Shown one piece after another: positions 40,112 to 49,829 of a stretch of DNA of 64,000 bases. The notes beneath the pieces are model-generated. The model searched no databases and had not been told where the DNA came from. It saw only the letters and a list, made by a program, of their open reading frames with translations. Origin of the DNA: JBFWRK01 sp050248955 (GTDB lineage Bacteria; Actinomycetota; Acidimicrobiia; Acidimicrobiales; Ilumatobacteraceae). Made by a program: the position numbers and the translations under genes. Position 1 is the first letter of the stretch; every line of letters begins with the position of its first letter. Location of the stretch: contig JBFWRK010000006.1 in assembly GCA_050248955.1 (NCBI GenBank), forward strand, positions 186,001 to 250,000, written 5' to 3'.

Positions 40112-41797
40112 CTACTGCGGCGGGGCTCCGGCGCCACCCCCGCTGAGCGCAGCCGCCGAACGAAGCGCGACCTCCGAGGCCTGCAGCGCCTCGAGCGTCA
40201 ACGGCAGCGGGATCCGCCAGTTCGGCCGCTCGACCGTCGTGCCCGGGACGTTCGGGCGCTCTTCGGCGAGCGCGAGATCGTCGAGCGTCGCCAGCTTGAG
40301 GACCGACGGTGCCCGCGCGAGTCCGGCGTGCGCGGCGACGACCACCTCCGCCTTCGACGCGCCGGCGTCCAGCTGCGTCAGGCCGCGCAGCCGCGTCAGC
40401 AGGATCGGGTCGCCGTCCGTGCCACCCCAGACGCCGGCGACCGTGGGCAGGTCGTGCGTGCTGAGCGTCGCGAGGGACGACTCCGGCCAGACGTCGGGCG
40501 CGTCGTCGGTGAACCAGGCGACCTGCGTCCCGAGGATCCGGTAGCGCTGGAGCGTCTCGCGCACGCCGTCCTCGACGGTGCCGAGGTCCTCGCCGACGAC
40601 GAACGCGCCGGCCCGGGTCGCTTCGAGGGCGAGGATCGAGAGCATCTCCTCGTAGTCGAACCGGACGTACGTGCCGCCGTGCGGGGTTGCCCCCGGCGGG
40701 ATCCAGTACTGGCGGAACAACCCCATCACGTGGTCCATCCGCAGGCCCTGCAGCCCTCTCAGCGCGCCACGGATCGTGCGGATGAACGGCGCGTAGTGCG
40801 CCGCCCGCAGGCGCCACGGCACGAACGGCGGGAGCCCCCAGTTCTGGCCGGCCGGGTTGAACAGGTCCGGTGGCGCGCCGACGTTGCAGCCGCTCGCGAT
40901 CACGTCGCGGAACTCGTGCGCGTCGGCGCCACGGGGATCGAAGCCGATCGCGAGATCGCCGATGAGGGCGACGCCGGGCGCCGCGGCGCGCACTGCGGCG
41001 AGCTGCTGGTCGACGCACCACTGCAGCCAGCGGTGGAAGTCAGCGTCACCGATGCCGTCGACCGACGCGCACCAGGTGGCCCAGCCGGCGAGCCCGTCGT
41101 CGTTCCGAGCAGTCGCCCAGGCCTGCCAGTCGGGCTCGCCGCGCCGGTCGGTGAACTCCGCTCGCAGCGCCGCCTGCTTGAGCCGCCACGTCTCGTCCCG
41201 ATCGATGAGCGTGGGTCGGGACGGCGGTACGCCGGTGACGCGGAGGTGGAGTGGGTTGCGCCACACCCGGCTTGCCGGTGAGTAGGGGCTGTCGAGCTGC
41301 GGGAGCGCCGGTGACGGCGCGTGGAGTGGGCTGAGCAGCACCGACGAACCGCCGACGGAGGCGACCCAGCGCGCGAGCACGGCGAGATCGCCGAGGTCGC
41401 CGATGCCCTGGCTCGCCTCGGACATGGTGGCGTACAGCTGGCTCGCCACGCCCCAACCGGGCGGCGCGGCCGGGCAGCGCTCAGGGGTGCAGACGAGCCG
41501 CGTCCGGGGGCCGCCGTCGACGGGTTCGAGGCGGTGGTAGCCGAGCGGCAACCCCTCAGGCAGCCGGTCCACGGTGCCGAGATCGGTGCCGTCCTCGAGC
41601 GTGAGCCGGCACGGCCCGTCGAGCCAGGACTGTGCGTCGGCACGGACGACCCAGAGTGGTTCGGTGGCGGCCGGCGAACCCATCGCCGTGCGCAGCGCGG
41701 CCCGCGTCTCGTCGGTCGTCGGGTGCCAGGTCCCGTGCACATCGTGGAACCCGTCGGTGATTCCCCACTCGTCGGTCCCTGGTGCGTTCGTGCTCAC
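40112..41797 (-). CDS. malQ: 4-alpha-glucanotransferase (amylomaltase, GH77)
   Basis: MalQ transfers glucan segments between maltodextrins in glycogen/maltose metabolism. The 561-residue GH77 barrel has the nucleophile aspartate in LRMDHVMGLFRQY, the acid/base glutamate in VVGEDLGTV and the third acidic residue in STHDLPTVAG. The SQLY motif near ASQLYATMSEAS and SPYSPASR are also typical. The GTG at 41797 follows CATGCT by 6 bases on the minus strand. It is divergent from the small coiled-coil gene, with only 35 bp between starts. Confidence 0.92.
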   Translation of the reverse strand: MSTNAPGTDEWGITDGFHDVHGTWHPTTDETRAALRTAMGSPAATEPLWVVRADAQSWLDGPCRLTLEDGTDLGTVDRLPEGLPLGYHRLEPVDGGPRTRLVCTPERCPAAPPGWGVASQLYATMSEASQGIGDLGDLAVLARWVASVGGSSVLLSPLHAPSPALPQLDSPYSPASRVWRNPLHLRVTGVPPSRPTLIDRDETWRLKQAALRAEFTDRRGEPDWQAWATARNDDGLAGWATWCASVDGIGDADFHRWLQWCVDQQLAAVRAAAPGVALIGDLAIGFDPRGADAHEFRDVIASGCNVGAPPDLFNPAGQNWGLPPFVPWRLRAAHYAPFIRTIRGALRGLQGLRMDHVMGLFRQYWIPPGATPHGGTYVRFDYEEMLSILALEATRAGAFVVGEDLGTVEDGVRETLQRYRILGTQVAWFTDDAPDVWPESSLATLSTHDLPTVAGVWGGTDGDPILLTRLRGLTQLDAGASKAEVVVAAHAGLARAPSVLKLATLDDLALAEERPNVPGTTVERPNWRIPLPLTLEALQASEVALRSAAALSGGGAGAPPQ

Positions 41798-41832
41798 GGT
41801 CGAAGCATGCCAGCCCGCGTACACTGCCGCGC

Positions 41833-42117
41833 ATGGGTGCCTGGCTGGTGAAGCGCCGATTGACCGGCGTCGCGCGGCGCCTGCGGTCGCTCCGCGAGGA
41901 GCTCGGCGTGCTCGACGAGCAGCTCCGCCACCTCACCGACGATGCCGACGACGCTCGTATACGCTCGCTCGTCTCCGAGAACCAGCTGGCTGAGCGAGAC
42001 CACCGCGACGCTCAGCGCCATGCCGATGCGCAGGCCGCGCACCGCTCCAAGCTCGTCGCCAGGATCGCCGAGCTCGAACGCCGCCAGGACGAGCTGCTCG
42101 ATCAGCTCGGCGCCTGA
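41833..42117 (+). CDS. Small coiled-coil protein of unknown function
   Basis: A 94-residue basic, arginine-rich protein. Residues about 12-35 (ARRLRSLREELGVLDEQLRHL) and 60-90 (DAQAAHRSKLVARIAELERR) are strongly helix- and coiled-coil-forming; no membrane segment or signal is present. TACACT ends 7 bases before the ATG, supporting a leaderless start. It sits between malQ and the ANTAR regulator. I do not recognise the family. Confidence 0.7.
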   Translation: MGAWLVKRRLTGVARRLRSLREELGVLDEQLRHLTDDADDARIRSLVSENQLAERDHRDAQRHADAQAAHRSKLVARIAELERRQDELLDQLGA

Positions 42118-42149
42118 CCGCCCTCCACGATCGAGAGGACCGTGCTCCC

Positions 42150-42725
42150 GTGACCATTCGAGTCGTCATCGCCGAAGACGAAGCCATCATCCGCCTGGAC
42201 CTGCGCGAGACCCTCGAAGAAGAGGGCTACGAGGTCGTCGGCGAGGCCGGCCGGGGCGACACTGCGGTCGAACTGATCCGTGAGCTGCGACCCGATCTCG
42301 CGATCCTCGACATCAAGATGCCGGGGATGGACGGGCTCGAGGTCGCTCGCCACATCACCGAGGAACGGATCTGTGGCGTCCTGATCCTCACCGCCTTCAG
42401 CCAGCGCGAGATCATCGAGGAAGCGCGGGATGCCGGCGCGCTGGCGTACCTCGTGAAGCCGTTCCAGAAGAGCGATCTGATCCCCGCCATCGAGGTCGCG
42501 ATCGGCCGCTTCCGCGAGATGCAGGTCATCTCCGGTGAACGGGACAAGCTCGAGGAGCAGTTGGAGACGCGCAAGGCGATCGACCGCGCGAAGGGGATCC
42601 TGATGGACGGCGCCGGCATGAAGGAGCAAGAGGCGTTCGCCTTCATCCAGCGCACGGCGATGAGCGAGCGGACGAAGATGCGCGAGGTCGCCGACCGCAT
42701 CATCGCCGGTGGCCTCCGGCCGTAG
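42150..42725 (+). CDS. pdtaR: ANTAR-domain response regulator (PdtaR-like)
   Basis: A 191-residue two-domain regulator. The receiver has acidic AEDEAII, phosphoacceptor aspartate in LAILDIKMPGMDGLE and lysine in YLVKPFQKSD. The C-terminal ANTAR domain (from about residue 130) has the RNA-binding sequence RKAIDRAKGILMDGAGMKEQEAF, quoted in part as KAIDRAKGILM. ANTAR proteins bind tandem hexaloop RNA hairpins to prevent termination. The M. tuberculosis orthologue Rv1626 also lies just before polA. No cognate kinase is adjacent. The start is the GTG at 42150. Confidence 0.92.
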   Translation: MTIRVVIAEDEAIIRLDLRETLEEEGYEVVGEAGRGDTAVELIRELRPDLAILDIKMPGMDGLEVARHITEERICGVLILTAFSQREIIEEARDAGALAYLVKPFQKSDLIPAIEVAIGRFREMQVISGERDKLEEQLETRKAIDRAKGILMDGAGMKEQEAFAFIQRTAMSERTKMREVADRIIAGGLRP

Positions 42726-42737
42726 AGTCGGCGGCAC

Positions 42738-45413
42738 ATGGCAACCCTCCTCCTGGTAGACGGCAACTCGCTCACGTACCGCGCGTTCTTCGCGCTGCCC
42801 ACCGACATGGCGACCGCGAGCGGGCAGGTCACGAACGCGGTGTTCGGCTTCACGTCGATGCTGATCAACCTCATCAAGGACCACCACCCGGACGGGATCG
42901 TCGTCGCCTTCGACCGCCCCGAGCCGACGTTCCGCCACGACGCCAACCCCGAGTACAAGGCGCAGCGCGAAGCGGCGCCGGACATCCTCCGCCAGCAGAT
43001 GGGCCTCGTGCGCGAGGTCGTCGCCGCGCTCGGCATCAAGTCGGTCGATCTCCAGGGCTACGAAGCGGACGACATCATCGCCACGCTGTGCGAGCAGGCC
43101 AAGGCCCGCGACGACCGGGTCGTGATCGTCACCGGCGACCGCGACAGCTACCAGCTCGTCGAGGACCCGTTCGTCAAGGTGCTCTACAACCGGCGGGGTG
43201 TCTCGGACTACGCGTTCTACGACGAGGCGGGCATCATCGAGCGCACCGGGGTGACGCCGGCCCAGTACCCCGAGTACGCGGCCCTGCGCGGCGATCCGAG
43301 CGACAACCTCCCCGGCGTGCCGGGCGTCGGCGAGAAGACTGCCGCCAAGCTGATCACCACGTACGGCGGGCTCGACGGCATCTTCGCCAATCTCGACAAG
43401 CAGACGCCGAAGTTGAAGGCCTCGCTCGCCGAGCACGAGGCGACGGTCCGGTCGAACCACGAGTTGATGATCCTGCGTCGGGACGTGCCGATCGAGGTCG
43501 ATCTCGACGACCTCACGTTCACGCCCGACGCTGCCGAGACGAAGCGGCTGTTCGAGTTCCTCGAGTTCCGCTCGCTCTTCGACCGCCTGGCCGACGCGCT
43601 CTCGTCCGCCTCGGGGACAACCGGGGCAGTGGCCACGGCGACGCCGACCGGCGAGGTGCTCGAGGCCGAGCTCACGCGCGCCACCGATGCCGCTCAGGTC
43701 GTCGAGCTGCTCGGCGGCCTCGCGATGATCGACGTCGCCGGTTCGTGGTCGGGCGACCCGGGGCTCAGCGAGCTCCTCGGCCTCGCCGTCGTGACCGACA
43801 GCGCCGCCGGCGAGGTGCTGTGGGTGCCGGCATCGATCCTCGACGATGCGACCGCACGGGCCGTGCTCGTCGATGCAACGCCGTGGCGCGGCCTCCACGT
43901 GAAGGCCGTGATGCGCTCGCTCTACGAGCGTTGGGAGGCCGATCTGACGTCGTTGAGCCTCGACGTCGCGATCGCCGCGTACCTCATCGACCCCGCCGAG
44001 ACGCGCTATGCGATCGGCGATCTGCTCGACAAGTACACGGGGCTCTCGCTGCCCACCGACGACCCGTCCACGATCGGTCAGCTCGACTTCGGCGACAGCG
44101 GGCCGGACGACGCACTCCGTGCGGCCCGGGCGGCGCTCGCGGTCAGCCGCCTCGCACCCGCGCTCGAGCAGGCGCTCGCCGCGCAGGGGATGGCGCAGCT
44201 GTACGCGGAGATCGAGAACCCGCTCGTGCGCGTGCTCGCCCGCATGGAGCACGTCGGGATCGGCGTCGACATGGCCGAGCTGCGAGCGTTGAACGACCGC
44301 CTCACGGGCGAGGTGAAGCGGCTCACCGACGAGATCCACCACGTCGCCGGGCGCACGTTCAACCTGAACTCACCGATCCAGCTGCGCGAGCTGCTCTACG
44401 GCGAGCGTGGGCTCTCGCCGCAGAAGAAGACGAAGACGGGCTACTCGACCGATGCGGCGACGCTCGAGAAGCTGCGCGACGCGTGGCCCGAGTTCATCAA
44501 CCCGCTCCTGCAGTATCGCGAGGTCGAGAAGCTCCGCTCGACGTACGGCGAGGGTCTGCTCGCCGAGGTCGCACCCGACGGACGCATCCACGCCACCTTC
44601 AACCAGACGGTGGCGCGCACGGGTCGCCTGAGCTCGGACCGGCCGAACCTCCACAACATCCCGGTCCGCTCGGAAGAGGGCCGGCAGTTCCGCAAGGCGT
44701 TCGTCGCCGGTCCCGGTCACGTCCTCCTGATCGCGGACTACAACCAGATCGAGTTGCGCTGCATCGCCCACCTCGCTGACGATCCCGGCCTGGTGGCCGC
44801 GTTCACGAGCGGTCAGGACATCCACAACGCGACCGCGGCTCGTGTGTTCTCGGTCGACCCGGCACACGTCACGCTCGAGCAGCGTTCGAAGGCGAAGATG
44901 GTCTCGTACGGCTTGGCGTACGGCATGGAGGCGTACGGCCTCGGCCAGCGGCTGAACATCGCCACGGAGGATGCCGCGTTGATCCTCAACGCGTACTTCG
45001 AGGCGTTCCCCAACGTGAAGCAGTACATGGATCGCACCGTCATCGAGGCCCGCCAACGCGGCTACACCGAGACGCTCTTCGGGCGCCGCCGACCGATACC
45101 CGAGCTGTCCAACCCGAACTTCCGGATCCGCCAGGCGGGCGAGCGCCAGGCGATGAACGCCGGCATCCAGGGCCTCGCAGCGGACATCTTCAAGGTCGCG
45201 CTGGTGCGCCTCGACGCCGCGCTCGAGCGCGGTGGCTTCGCCAGCCGCATCACGCTGCAGGTCCACGACGAGGTGCTCGTCGAGGTGCCGGATGCCGAGC
45301 GCGACGAGGTCGCCGAGCTGACGTTGGCCACGATGCGCGGCGCGGCAGAGCTCCGCGTGCCGCTCGAGGTGAACATCGCGATCGGGCCGACCTGGGCCGC
45401 CGCCAAGGGATGA
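42738..45413 (+). CDS. polA: DNA polymerase I
   Basis: PolA fills gaps and removes RNA primers. The 891-residue protein has the 5'-nuclease domain (1 to about 290; IVTGDRDSYQLV, GVPGVGEKTAAKLI), a central domain lacking the acidic proofreading residues, and the family A polymerase: motif A DYNQIELRCIAH, O-helix RSKAKMVSYGLAYGM and motif C LQVHDEVLVEV. At the position that decides dideoxynucleotide discrimination (Phe667 in Taq) it has tyrosine, as in T7 and mycobacterial PolA. TAGAGT lies 9 bases before the ATG. Confidence 0.96.
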   Translation: MATLLLVDGNSLTYRAFFALPTDMATASGQVTNAVFGFTSMLINLIKDHHPDGIVVAFDRPEPTFRHDANPEYKAQREAAPDILRQQMGLVREVVAALGIKSVDLQGYEADDIIATLCEQAKARDDRVVIVTGDRDSYQLVEDPFVKVLYNRRGVSDYAFYDEAGIIERTGVTPAQYPEYAALRGDPSDNLPGVPGVGEKTAAKLITTYGGLDGIFANLDKQTPKLKASLAEHEATVRSNHELMILRRDVPIEVDLDDLTFTPDAAETKRLFEFLEFRSLFDRLADALSSASGTTGAVATATPTGEVLEAELTRATDAAQVVELLGGLAMIDVAGSWSGDPGLSELLGLAVVTDSAAGEVLWVPASILDDATARAVLVDATPWRGLHVKAVMRSLYERWEADLTSLSLDVAIAAYLIDPAETRYAIGDLLDKYTGLSLPTDDPSTIGQLDFGDSGPDDALRAARAALAVSRLAPALEQALAAQGMAQLYAEIENPLVRVLARMEHVGIGVDMAELRALNDRLTGEVKRLTDEIHHVAGRTFNLNSPIQLRELLYGERGLSPQKKTKTGYSTDAATLEKLRDAWPEFINPLLQYREVEKLRSTYGEGLLAEVAPDGRIHATFNQTVARTGRLSSDRPNLHNIPVRSEEGRQFRKAFVAGPGHVLLIADYNQIELRCIAHLADDPGLVAAFTSGQDIHNATAARVFSVDPAHVTLEQRSKAKMVSYGLAYGMEAYGLGQRLNIATEDAALILNAYFEAFPNVKQYMDRTVIEARQRGYTETLFGRRRPIPELSNPNFRIRQAGERQAMNAGIQGLAADIFKVALVRLDAALERGGFASRITLQVHDEVLVEVPDAERDEVAELTLATMRGAAELRVPLEVNIAIGPTWAAAKG

Positions 45414-45422
45414 GCGCGGCCG

Positions 45423-48400
45423 ATGTCGTCGTGGCGTGCGGATCCCGGCGAGTCCGATGAGCTGATCGTCGATCGCGCCGCGGAGCAGGCGGAGGTGGTC
45501 CGCAGCCTGCGCGAGGCGCTCGCCGGGACGCCGCGGGTGCTGCTGATCGAGGGCCACGCCGGGCTCGGCAAGTCGCGGCTGCTGCGATGGTTGGGCAGCG
45601 CGGCGAGCGATGTCGGAGCGCTCCTCGTGTCGGGCACCGCGCTCGATGGCATCGAGATCGCGTTCTTGCCGTGGGCCGGTCTCGCCGAGGTCGTTCCCGA
45701 CGCGTTCGCGCCGGCGCCGGCGGACGTGCCCGCCATCGGCGACGAGGGTGCATCGATGGCGCACCTCGTCCGGGCGACGAGCGCAGTGTTCGCGCTCGCG
45801 TCGCGCCGCTCGCTCGTGATCGTGCTCGACGACATGCAGTGGGCCGATCCGGCGAGCGCGCTGCTCCTGCAACAGCTCGTGTTCGCCGCCGGCTCGCGCG
45901 GCGGACCCACGCGCCTCCTGCTGGCGGTGGCGGCGAGACCTCCCGAGGACGAACGTCCGGCCGCCGCCGCGCTGCGCCGCATCGCCCGTGAGCCGATCGT
46001 TCGCAGGGTGCCGTTGCGTCCGCTCTCGGACGTCGGCGTCGGCGAGCTGATCGGTGCGCTGAGCGGCCACCTCCCGGATGAGGCACAGCTGCACGACGTC
46101 GTCGACCGCACCGGCGGCAACCCGCTGTTCGTCCGCTCGTGGTGGGACGTGCAGCACGGGGCGAGCACCACCGGCTCCGGCGAGGCGGCGGGTGTCGTGC
46201 ACCAGCTGATCGGGGACCGCGTGCGCGTGCTGTCGCCTGATGGGATGTCGCTCCTCGAGTCGCTGGCCGTGATCGCGGACAGCTGCCCGATCGAGCTGCA
46301 CCGCCTGCTTGCCGGCACGGACTCGGAGGCACTCGCCGCGGAGCTCGTCGCCGCCGGGCTCGTCACCGTGACCGAGGAGCGAGTCGACTTCGTGCACGCG
46401 CTGTTCCGGCAGGCGCTGCTGGACCGCATGGGCGACCGTCGGATCGACGAGCTCCGGGCGCGCATCTCCCGCCGGCTGCTCGCGTCCGAGATCGTCGACG
46501 ACCTCGCGCCGGGACTCGTGATCGACCTCTGCCGGCGGGCGACGCACGGTGCAGACCTGACGCGACTCGGGATCGTCGCCTGCCATGCTGCGGAACTGGC
46601 GTACGCTGCCGGCGGTTGGTCGCGGGCAGCTGACATGTTCGGGCTCGCCGCTGATGCCGGCGCCGAGCTGTCCGTGCCGATGCTGCAGCGGTGGGGCATC
46701 GCCCGGTTCCGCGCCCACGACGTCGGGAGCACGACCGTGCTGCTCCGGGCGGCCGACGCGGCGACCGCTGCCGGCGACGTGCGCATCGCGACCACCTCGC
46801 TCGTGCTCGCTGCTCGTGGGCTGCTGACGCTCGGCGGGGGTGGGCCGACCCAGGACATCGAGGAGCGGGTCCTCGCGCTCGCCGAGTCACCCGATCCCTC
46901 GCTCGACCCGTTCCGTCCGGCGCTCTTCGGCATCGCCGCGGAGTGCTGCTTCGCCCGTTTCGAGACGGCCACCGGGCTCGAGCGGGCGGCGCGGGCGCGA
47001 GCCGCAGTGGGTCCCGACACCGACCCGGCGAGCCGCTGGGCCGTCGACATCGCGCAGGGCTTGCAGCTCGCCGCGTCGCTCGATCACGAGGGAGCACGGC
47101 AGTGCTTCGACGATGCCGCGCGCGGCCGCTGGAGCACGGCGTCGCCGTGGCACAAGGCCTCGGCGTCCGGACGGCTGGCGATGGTGGAGTTCGTGAACGG
47201 CGACGTCGCCACTTCGGCGCTCGAGCTGGCCGGCGCGATGCGCTGCGCGAAGGATGCGCATCACTGGTCGGAGCTCGCCTTCTGTGGCGCACTCGCGACC
47301 GCGATCGCCGCGCTCCGCGGCGATCCGGCTGTCGAGGTCGTCGCCGCCGAAGCACACCAGATGCTGCGCCGCTCCGAGTACCAGCCGGCGGCGACGATCC
47401 TCCACCCGGCGCTCGCGTTCGCGCGAGTGGCGCGAGGCGACGTCGCGGGAGCGCGGCGCGCGCTCGATGCGATGCAGGAGGTCGGCCTACGCGGTCGCCG
47501 GCACCTGTCGTCGATCGCACTGGTGGCCGGAAGCGATCCGGCCGACGCGGGTCGCAGACGACCACCCGGCGGCCTGTCGCTCTACACGTTGAGCGACCAC
47601 GCGGCGGCGCTGCAGCTCGCCACGGCGACGAAGGACGAAGCGACCGTCCAGCGTCTCCTCCCTGGCGTTGCGCGGGAGGTCGAGCTCGGGAGCATCATCA
47701 GCCTCGACTGGCCGTACCTCCTGCCCCGCGTGCTCGCCGAGGCCGGCGCGCTCGTCGACGATCGTCGCGTGTCGCACTGGCTCGAGCTCACCGAGGAGCA
47801 CGCCCGCAGGTACGGCCTCGTGTACGACAGGTTGCGGGCGATGCTGCTGCGCTCGCAGCTCCTGATGGCAGACGGTCGGATCGAGGCGGCGACCCGCCAG
47901 AGCGCAGACGTGATCCGACGCGCAGACGAGGTCGGCATGCTCGCCGTCGTCGCCGCTGCGCAACGCGCGCTGGAGCTGATGGGTGCCGAGGACCGAGGGT
48001 CGCTGATCTCCCGCGTCGTGCTCGTCACCGACATGGTGTCGAGCACCGGGATCCTCCACCGGCTCGGCGATCCCGGTTGGATGGCGTTGCTCGACGACCA
48101 CGACGCGCTCGCCGAGGCGACCATCCGGACCCACGGCGGCGTCATGTTCAAGCACACCGGCGACGGCGTGTGTGCGTGGTTCACCGAGGCGGACGACGCC
48201 GTCTCGTGCGCGCGTTCGCTGCTCGCTGCGTTCGAGGACCGGACCCTCGGCGCGGCCCGTGACCGGATCGACATCCGCATCGGCCTCGCGCAGGGCCGAC
48301 CGATCTTCCGCGAGGGCGATCTGTTCGGCGCGACCATGGTCGAGGCGGTGCGGTTCTGTGCCGGTGCCGTTCCTGGCACGGGTCTTGCCACCGCCGATGT

Positions 48401-48497
48401 GCACGCCGGTGTGGGCGGCACGCTCGCACCGGGCGGGGATCGCGTGTTCAAGGGATTCGACCGTCCGGTCGCCACCTATGTCGTGACTCGGCATTGA
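45423..48497 (+). CDS. AAA-type ATPase with helical repeats and C-terminal class III cyclase domain
   Basis: A 1024-residue cytoplasmic protein. The N-terminal STAND/AAA domain has Walker A EGHAGLGKSRLL (about residues 41-52) and Walker B VIVLDDMQWADP, as in MalT/LuxR-type and cyclase-linked ATPases. A long alpha-helical TPR-like middle follows. The last 170 residues are a class III nucleotidyl cyclase domain with both metal aspartates (LVTDMVSST; FKHTGDGV), but the usual asparagine of the G-x-x-V-N-x-A-A-R motif is replaced (GATMVEAVR), so activity is uncertain. It lies 9 bp after polA. The start is the ATG at 45423. Confidence 0.85.
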   Translation: MSSWRADPGESDELIVDRAAEQAEVVRSLREALAGTPRVLLIEGHAGLGKSRLLRWLGSAASDVGALLVSGTALDGIEIAFLPWAGLAEVVPDAFAPAPADVPAIGDEGASMAHLVRATSAVFALASRRSLVIVLDDMQWADPASALLLQQLVFAAGSRGGPTRLLLAVAARPPEDERPAAAALRRIAREPIVRRVPLRPLSDVGVGELIGALSGHLPDEAQLHDVVDRTGGNPLFVRSWWDVQHGASTTGSGEAAGVVHQLIGDRVRVLSPDGMSLLESLAVIADSCPIELHRLLAGTDSEALAAELVAAGLVTVTEERVDFVHALFRQALLDRMGDRRIDELRARISRRLLASEIVDDLAPGLVIDLCRRATHGADLTRLGIVACHAAELAYAAGGWSRAADMFGLAADAGAELSVPMLQRWGIARFRAHDVGSTTVLLRAADAATAAGDVRIATTSLVLAARGLLTLGGGGPTQDIEERVLALAESPDPSLDPFRPALFGIAAECCFARFETATGLERAARARAAVGPDTDPASRWAVDIAQGLQLAASLDHEGARQCFDDAARGRWSTASPWHKASASGRLAMVEFVNGDVATSALELAGAMRCAKDAHHWSELAFCGALATAIAALRGDPAVEVVAAEAHQMLRRSEYQPAATILHPALAFARVARGDVAGARRALDAMQEVGLRGRRHLSSIALVAGSDPADAGRRRPPGGLSLYTLSDHAAALQLATATKDEATVQRLLPGVAREVELGSIISLDWPYLLPRVLAEAGALVDDRRVSHWLELTEEHARRYGLVYDRLRAMLLRSQLLMADGRIEAATRQSADVIRRADEVGMLAVVAAAQRALELMGAEDRGSLISRVVLVTDMVSSTGILHRLGDPGWMALLDDHDALAEATIRTHGGVMFKHTGDGVCAWFTEADDAVSCARSLLAAFEDRTLGAARDRIDIRIGLAQGRPIFREGDLFGATMVEAVRFCAGAVPGTGLATADVHAGVGGTLAPGGDRVFKGFDRPVATYVVTRH

Positions 48498-48564
48498 TCC
48501 CCCAACGACGTATCTCACGAGGACAAACTGGCTCTTTGAGTCGACGTCACCACAGGGGGGTTCC

Positions 48565-49413
48565 ATGCCGCCGATGCCCTTTTACCTCGAGAAGGGTCCT
48601 GCCTTCTCGATCATCGAGGACTACTTGAACGGCGAGGAGCAGCGCGCGCTGGCGACGCTCAGGACGATACGGATCCCGAAGGGCGGACCCGGCTTCACGG
48701 AGCTGTGGGATCTCCCGGTGTTCGACCCCGACGCGCTGCCCCGGCCGCCGGGCATGCCGAGCTACCGCGACGACTTCCGCTCGAAGTGGTGCGGGTACGT
48801 GCGACGCAACGGCGTCTGGATCGAACCCGATCTGAACGCCGACGACAACGTCGGCATCTGGTTGTCGTACGCGGGGCGCGTGGAGGCGATCACCCGCCAG
48901 ACGTTGCGCACCGCGCTCGAGGTCTCCCTCGGCATCGGTCGCGACGAGCCGGTGCCCGACGACGCTCCCCGCCACTGGCCGATCGACATGTACTGGAAAT
49001 GTGGCCAGAACTGGTTCGAGGGATGGGTCACGTGGCGGCAGCACGCGCGGCCCCCGGGCTCGGGCCACGTCAACCTGATCTTCGCCACGCCGGCCGACGG
49101 CAGCGTCGTGCTCGACAGTCCGATCGACAACCCGAACGTGAACAAGGGACCGTCGTACGACCCGGATGTGCGCTCGACGCGCGTGCCGGGCACCGGCGAG
49201 GAGCGACTTGCCGGCATGGTCGTCGTGACGCACCGTTCGAACAAGCTCGATCACTGGCAGCCGCCGACAGCGCGGCGCGTCGAGGACGGCCTCGAGGTTC
49301 CTCGATGGGTGAGCGCCCGGTTCCTCGGGCAGGGTGAGATCGTCGTGGTCGCGCCTTCCGAGGCCGACGGTGGGGTGCTGGCCACACCGCGGCGCTACGA
49401 AGGGGAGGCGTGA
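48565..49413 (+). CDS. Hypothetical protein (282 aa)
   Basis: No family is recognised. The 282-residue protein is soluble, without signal or membrane segments, and rich in tryptophan and proline (WDLPVFDPDALPRPPG, MYWKCGQNWFEGWVTW, HWQPP), with predicted beta-strand character. The ATG at 48565 has a run of G (AGGGGGG) as a ribosome binding site 5 bases upstream. It begins 67 bp after the AAA/cyclase gene and is followed within 3 bp by another unknown gene, so the pair is probably an operon. Confidence 0.75.
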   Translation: MPPMPFYLEKGPAFSIIEDYLNGEEQRALATLRTIRIPKGGPGFTELWDLPVFDPDALPRPPGMPSYRDDFRSKWCGYVRRNGVWIEPDLNADDNVGIWLSYAGRVEAITRQTLRTALEVSLGIGRDEPVPDDAPRHWPIDMYWKCGQNWFEGWVTWRQHARPPGSGHVNLIFATPADGSVVLDSPIDNPNVNKGPSYDPDVRSTRVPGTGEERLAGMVVVTHRSNKLDHWQPPTARRVEDGLEVPRWVSARFLGQGEIVVVAPSEADGGVLATPRRYEGEA

Positions 49414-49416
49414 TCG

Positions 49417-49824
49417 ATGGAGCGTGACCTGTTCGACGGGATCATCGAGCCGGGCGCGGCAGAGATGTTCGAGGCGGTCAAGGAGCCGATCGCCCGCTCG
49501 CTCGCGCCGTACGTCGCTGTACGCGACATCCACCTGCGCACGGCGGTGTCCAGTGGCCGGAGGGCGGAAGGCGAGGAGTACGTGACCGCGCGCTGGCTCG
49601 TCAACGCGGCGCACGTGTTCGAACCGCACGCGAACGAGTCCTCGCGCGACTACGACGTCCGCAAGCGCGGGGAGGGACGGCGCAAGACGGGCAAGACCGT
49701 CGAGATCGAGGGGCTGTCCTTGCTCCGCCGTGACGCGAAGGGCGAGATCGAGGTGCTGCACCACGTCGACTGGGCAGGGATCATGGTGCAGCTCGGTCAG
49801 CTGCCCGGACGCCCGGTCGGCTGA
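49417..49824 (+). CDS. Hypothetical protein (135 aa)
   Basis: A 135-residue protein of unknown function. The pattern LAPYVAVRDIHLRTAV, ARWLVNAAHVFEP and the closing EVLHHVDWAGIMVQLGQLPGRP is vaguely like small alpha+beta NTF2/SnoaL-type folds, but no signature is firm. The ATG at 49417 is 3 bp after the stop of the preceding unknown gene. The methyltransferase gene starts 5 bp after its end, so the three are likely co-transcribed. Confidence 0.75.
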   Translation: MERDLFDGIIEPGAAEMFEAVKEPIARSLAPYVAVRDIHLRTAVSSGRRAEGEEYVTARWLVNAAHVFEPHANESSRDYDVRKRGEGRRKTGKTVEIEGLSLLRRDAKGEIEVLHHVDWAGIMVQLGQLPGRPVG

Positions 49825-49829
49825 GACGA

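Noticed and set aside
42102..46718. Two very long minus-strand frames (746 and 782 codons) opposite polA and the AAA/cyclase
   Set aside because: No domain recognisable; sense-strand PolA motifs are complete. High GC at third positions makes such antisense frames common.
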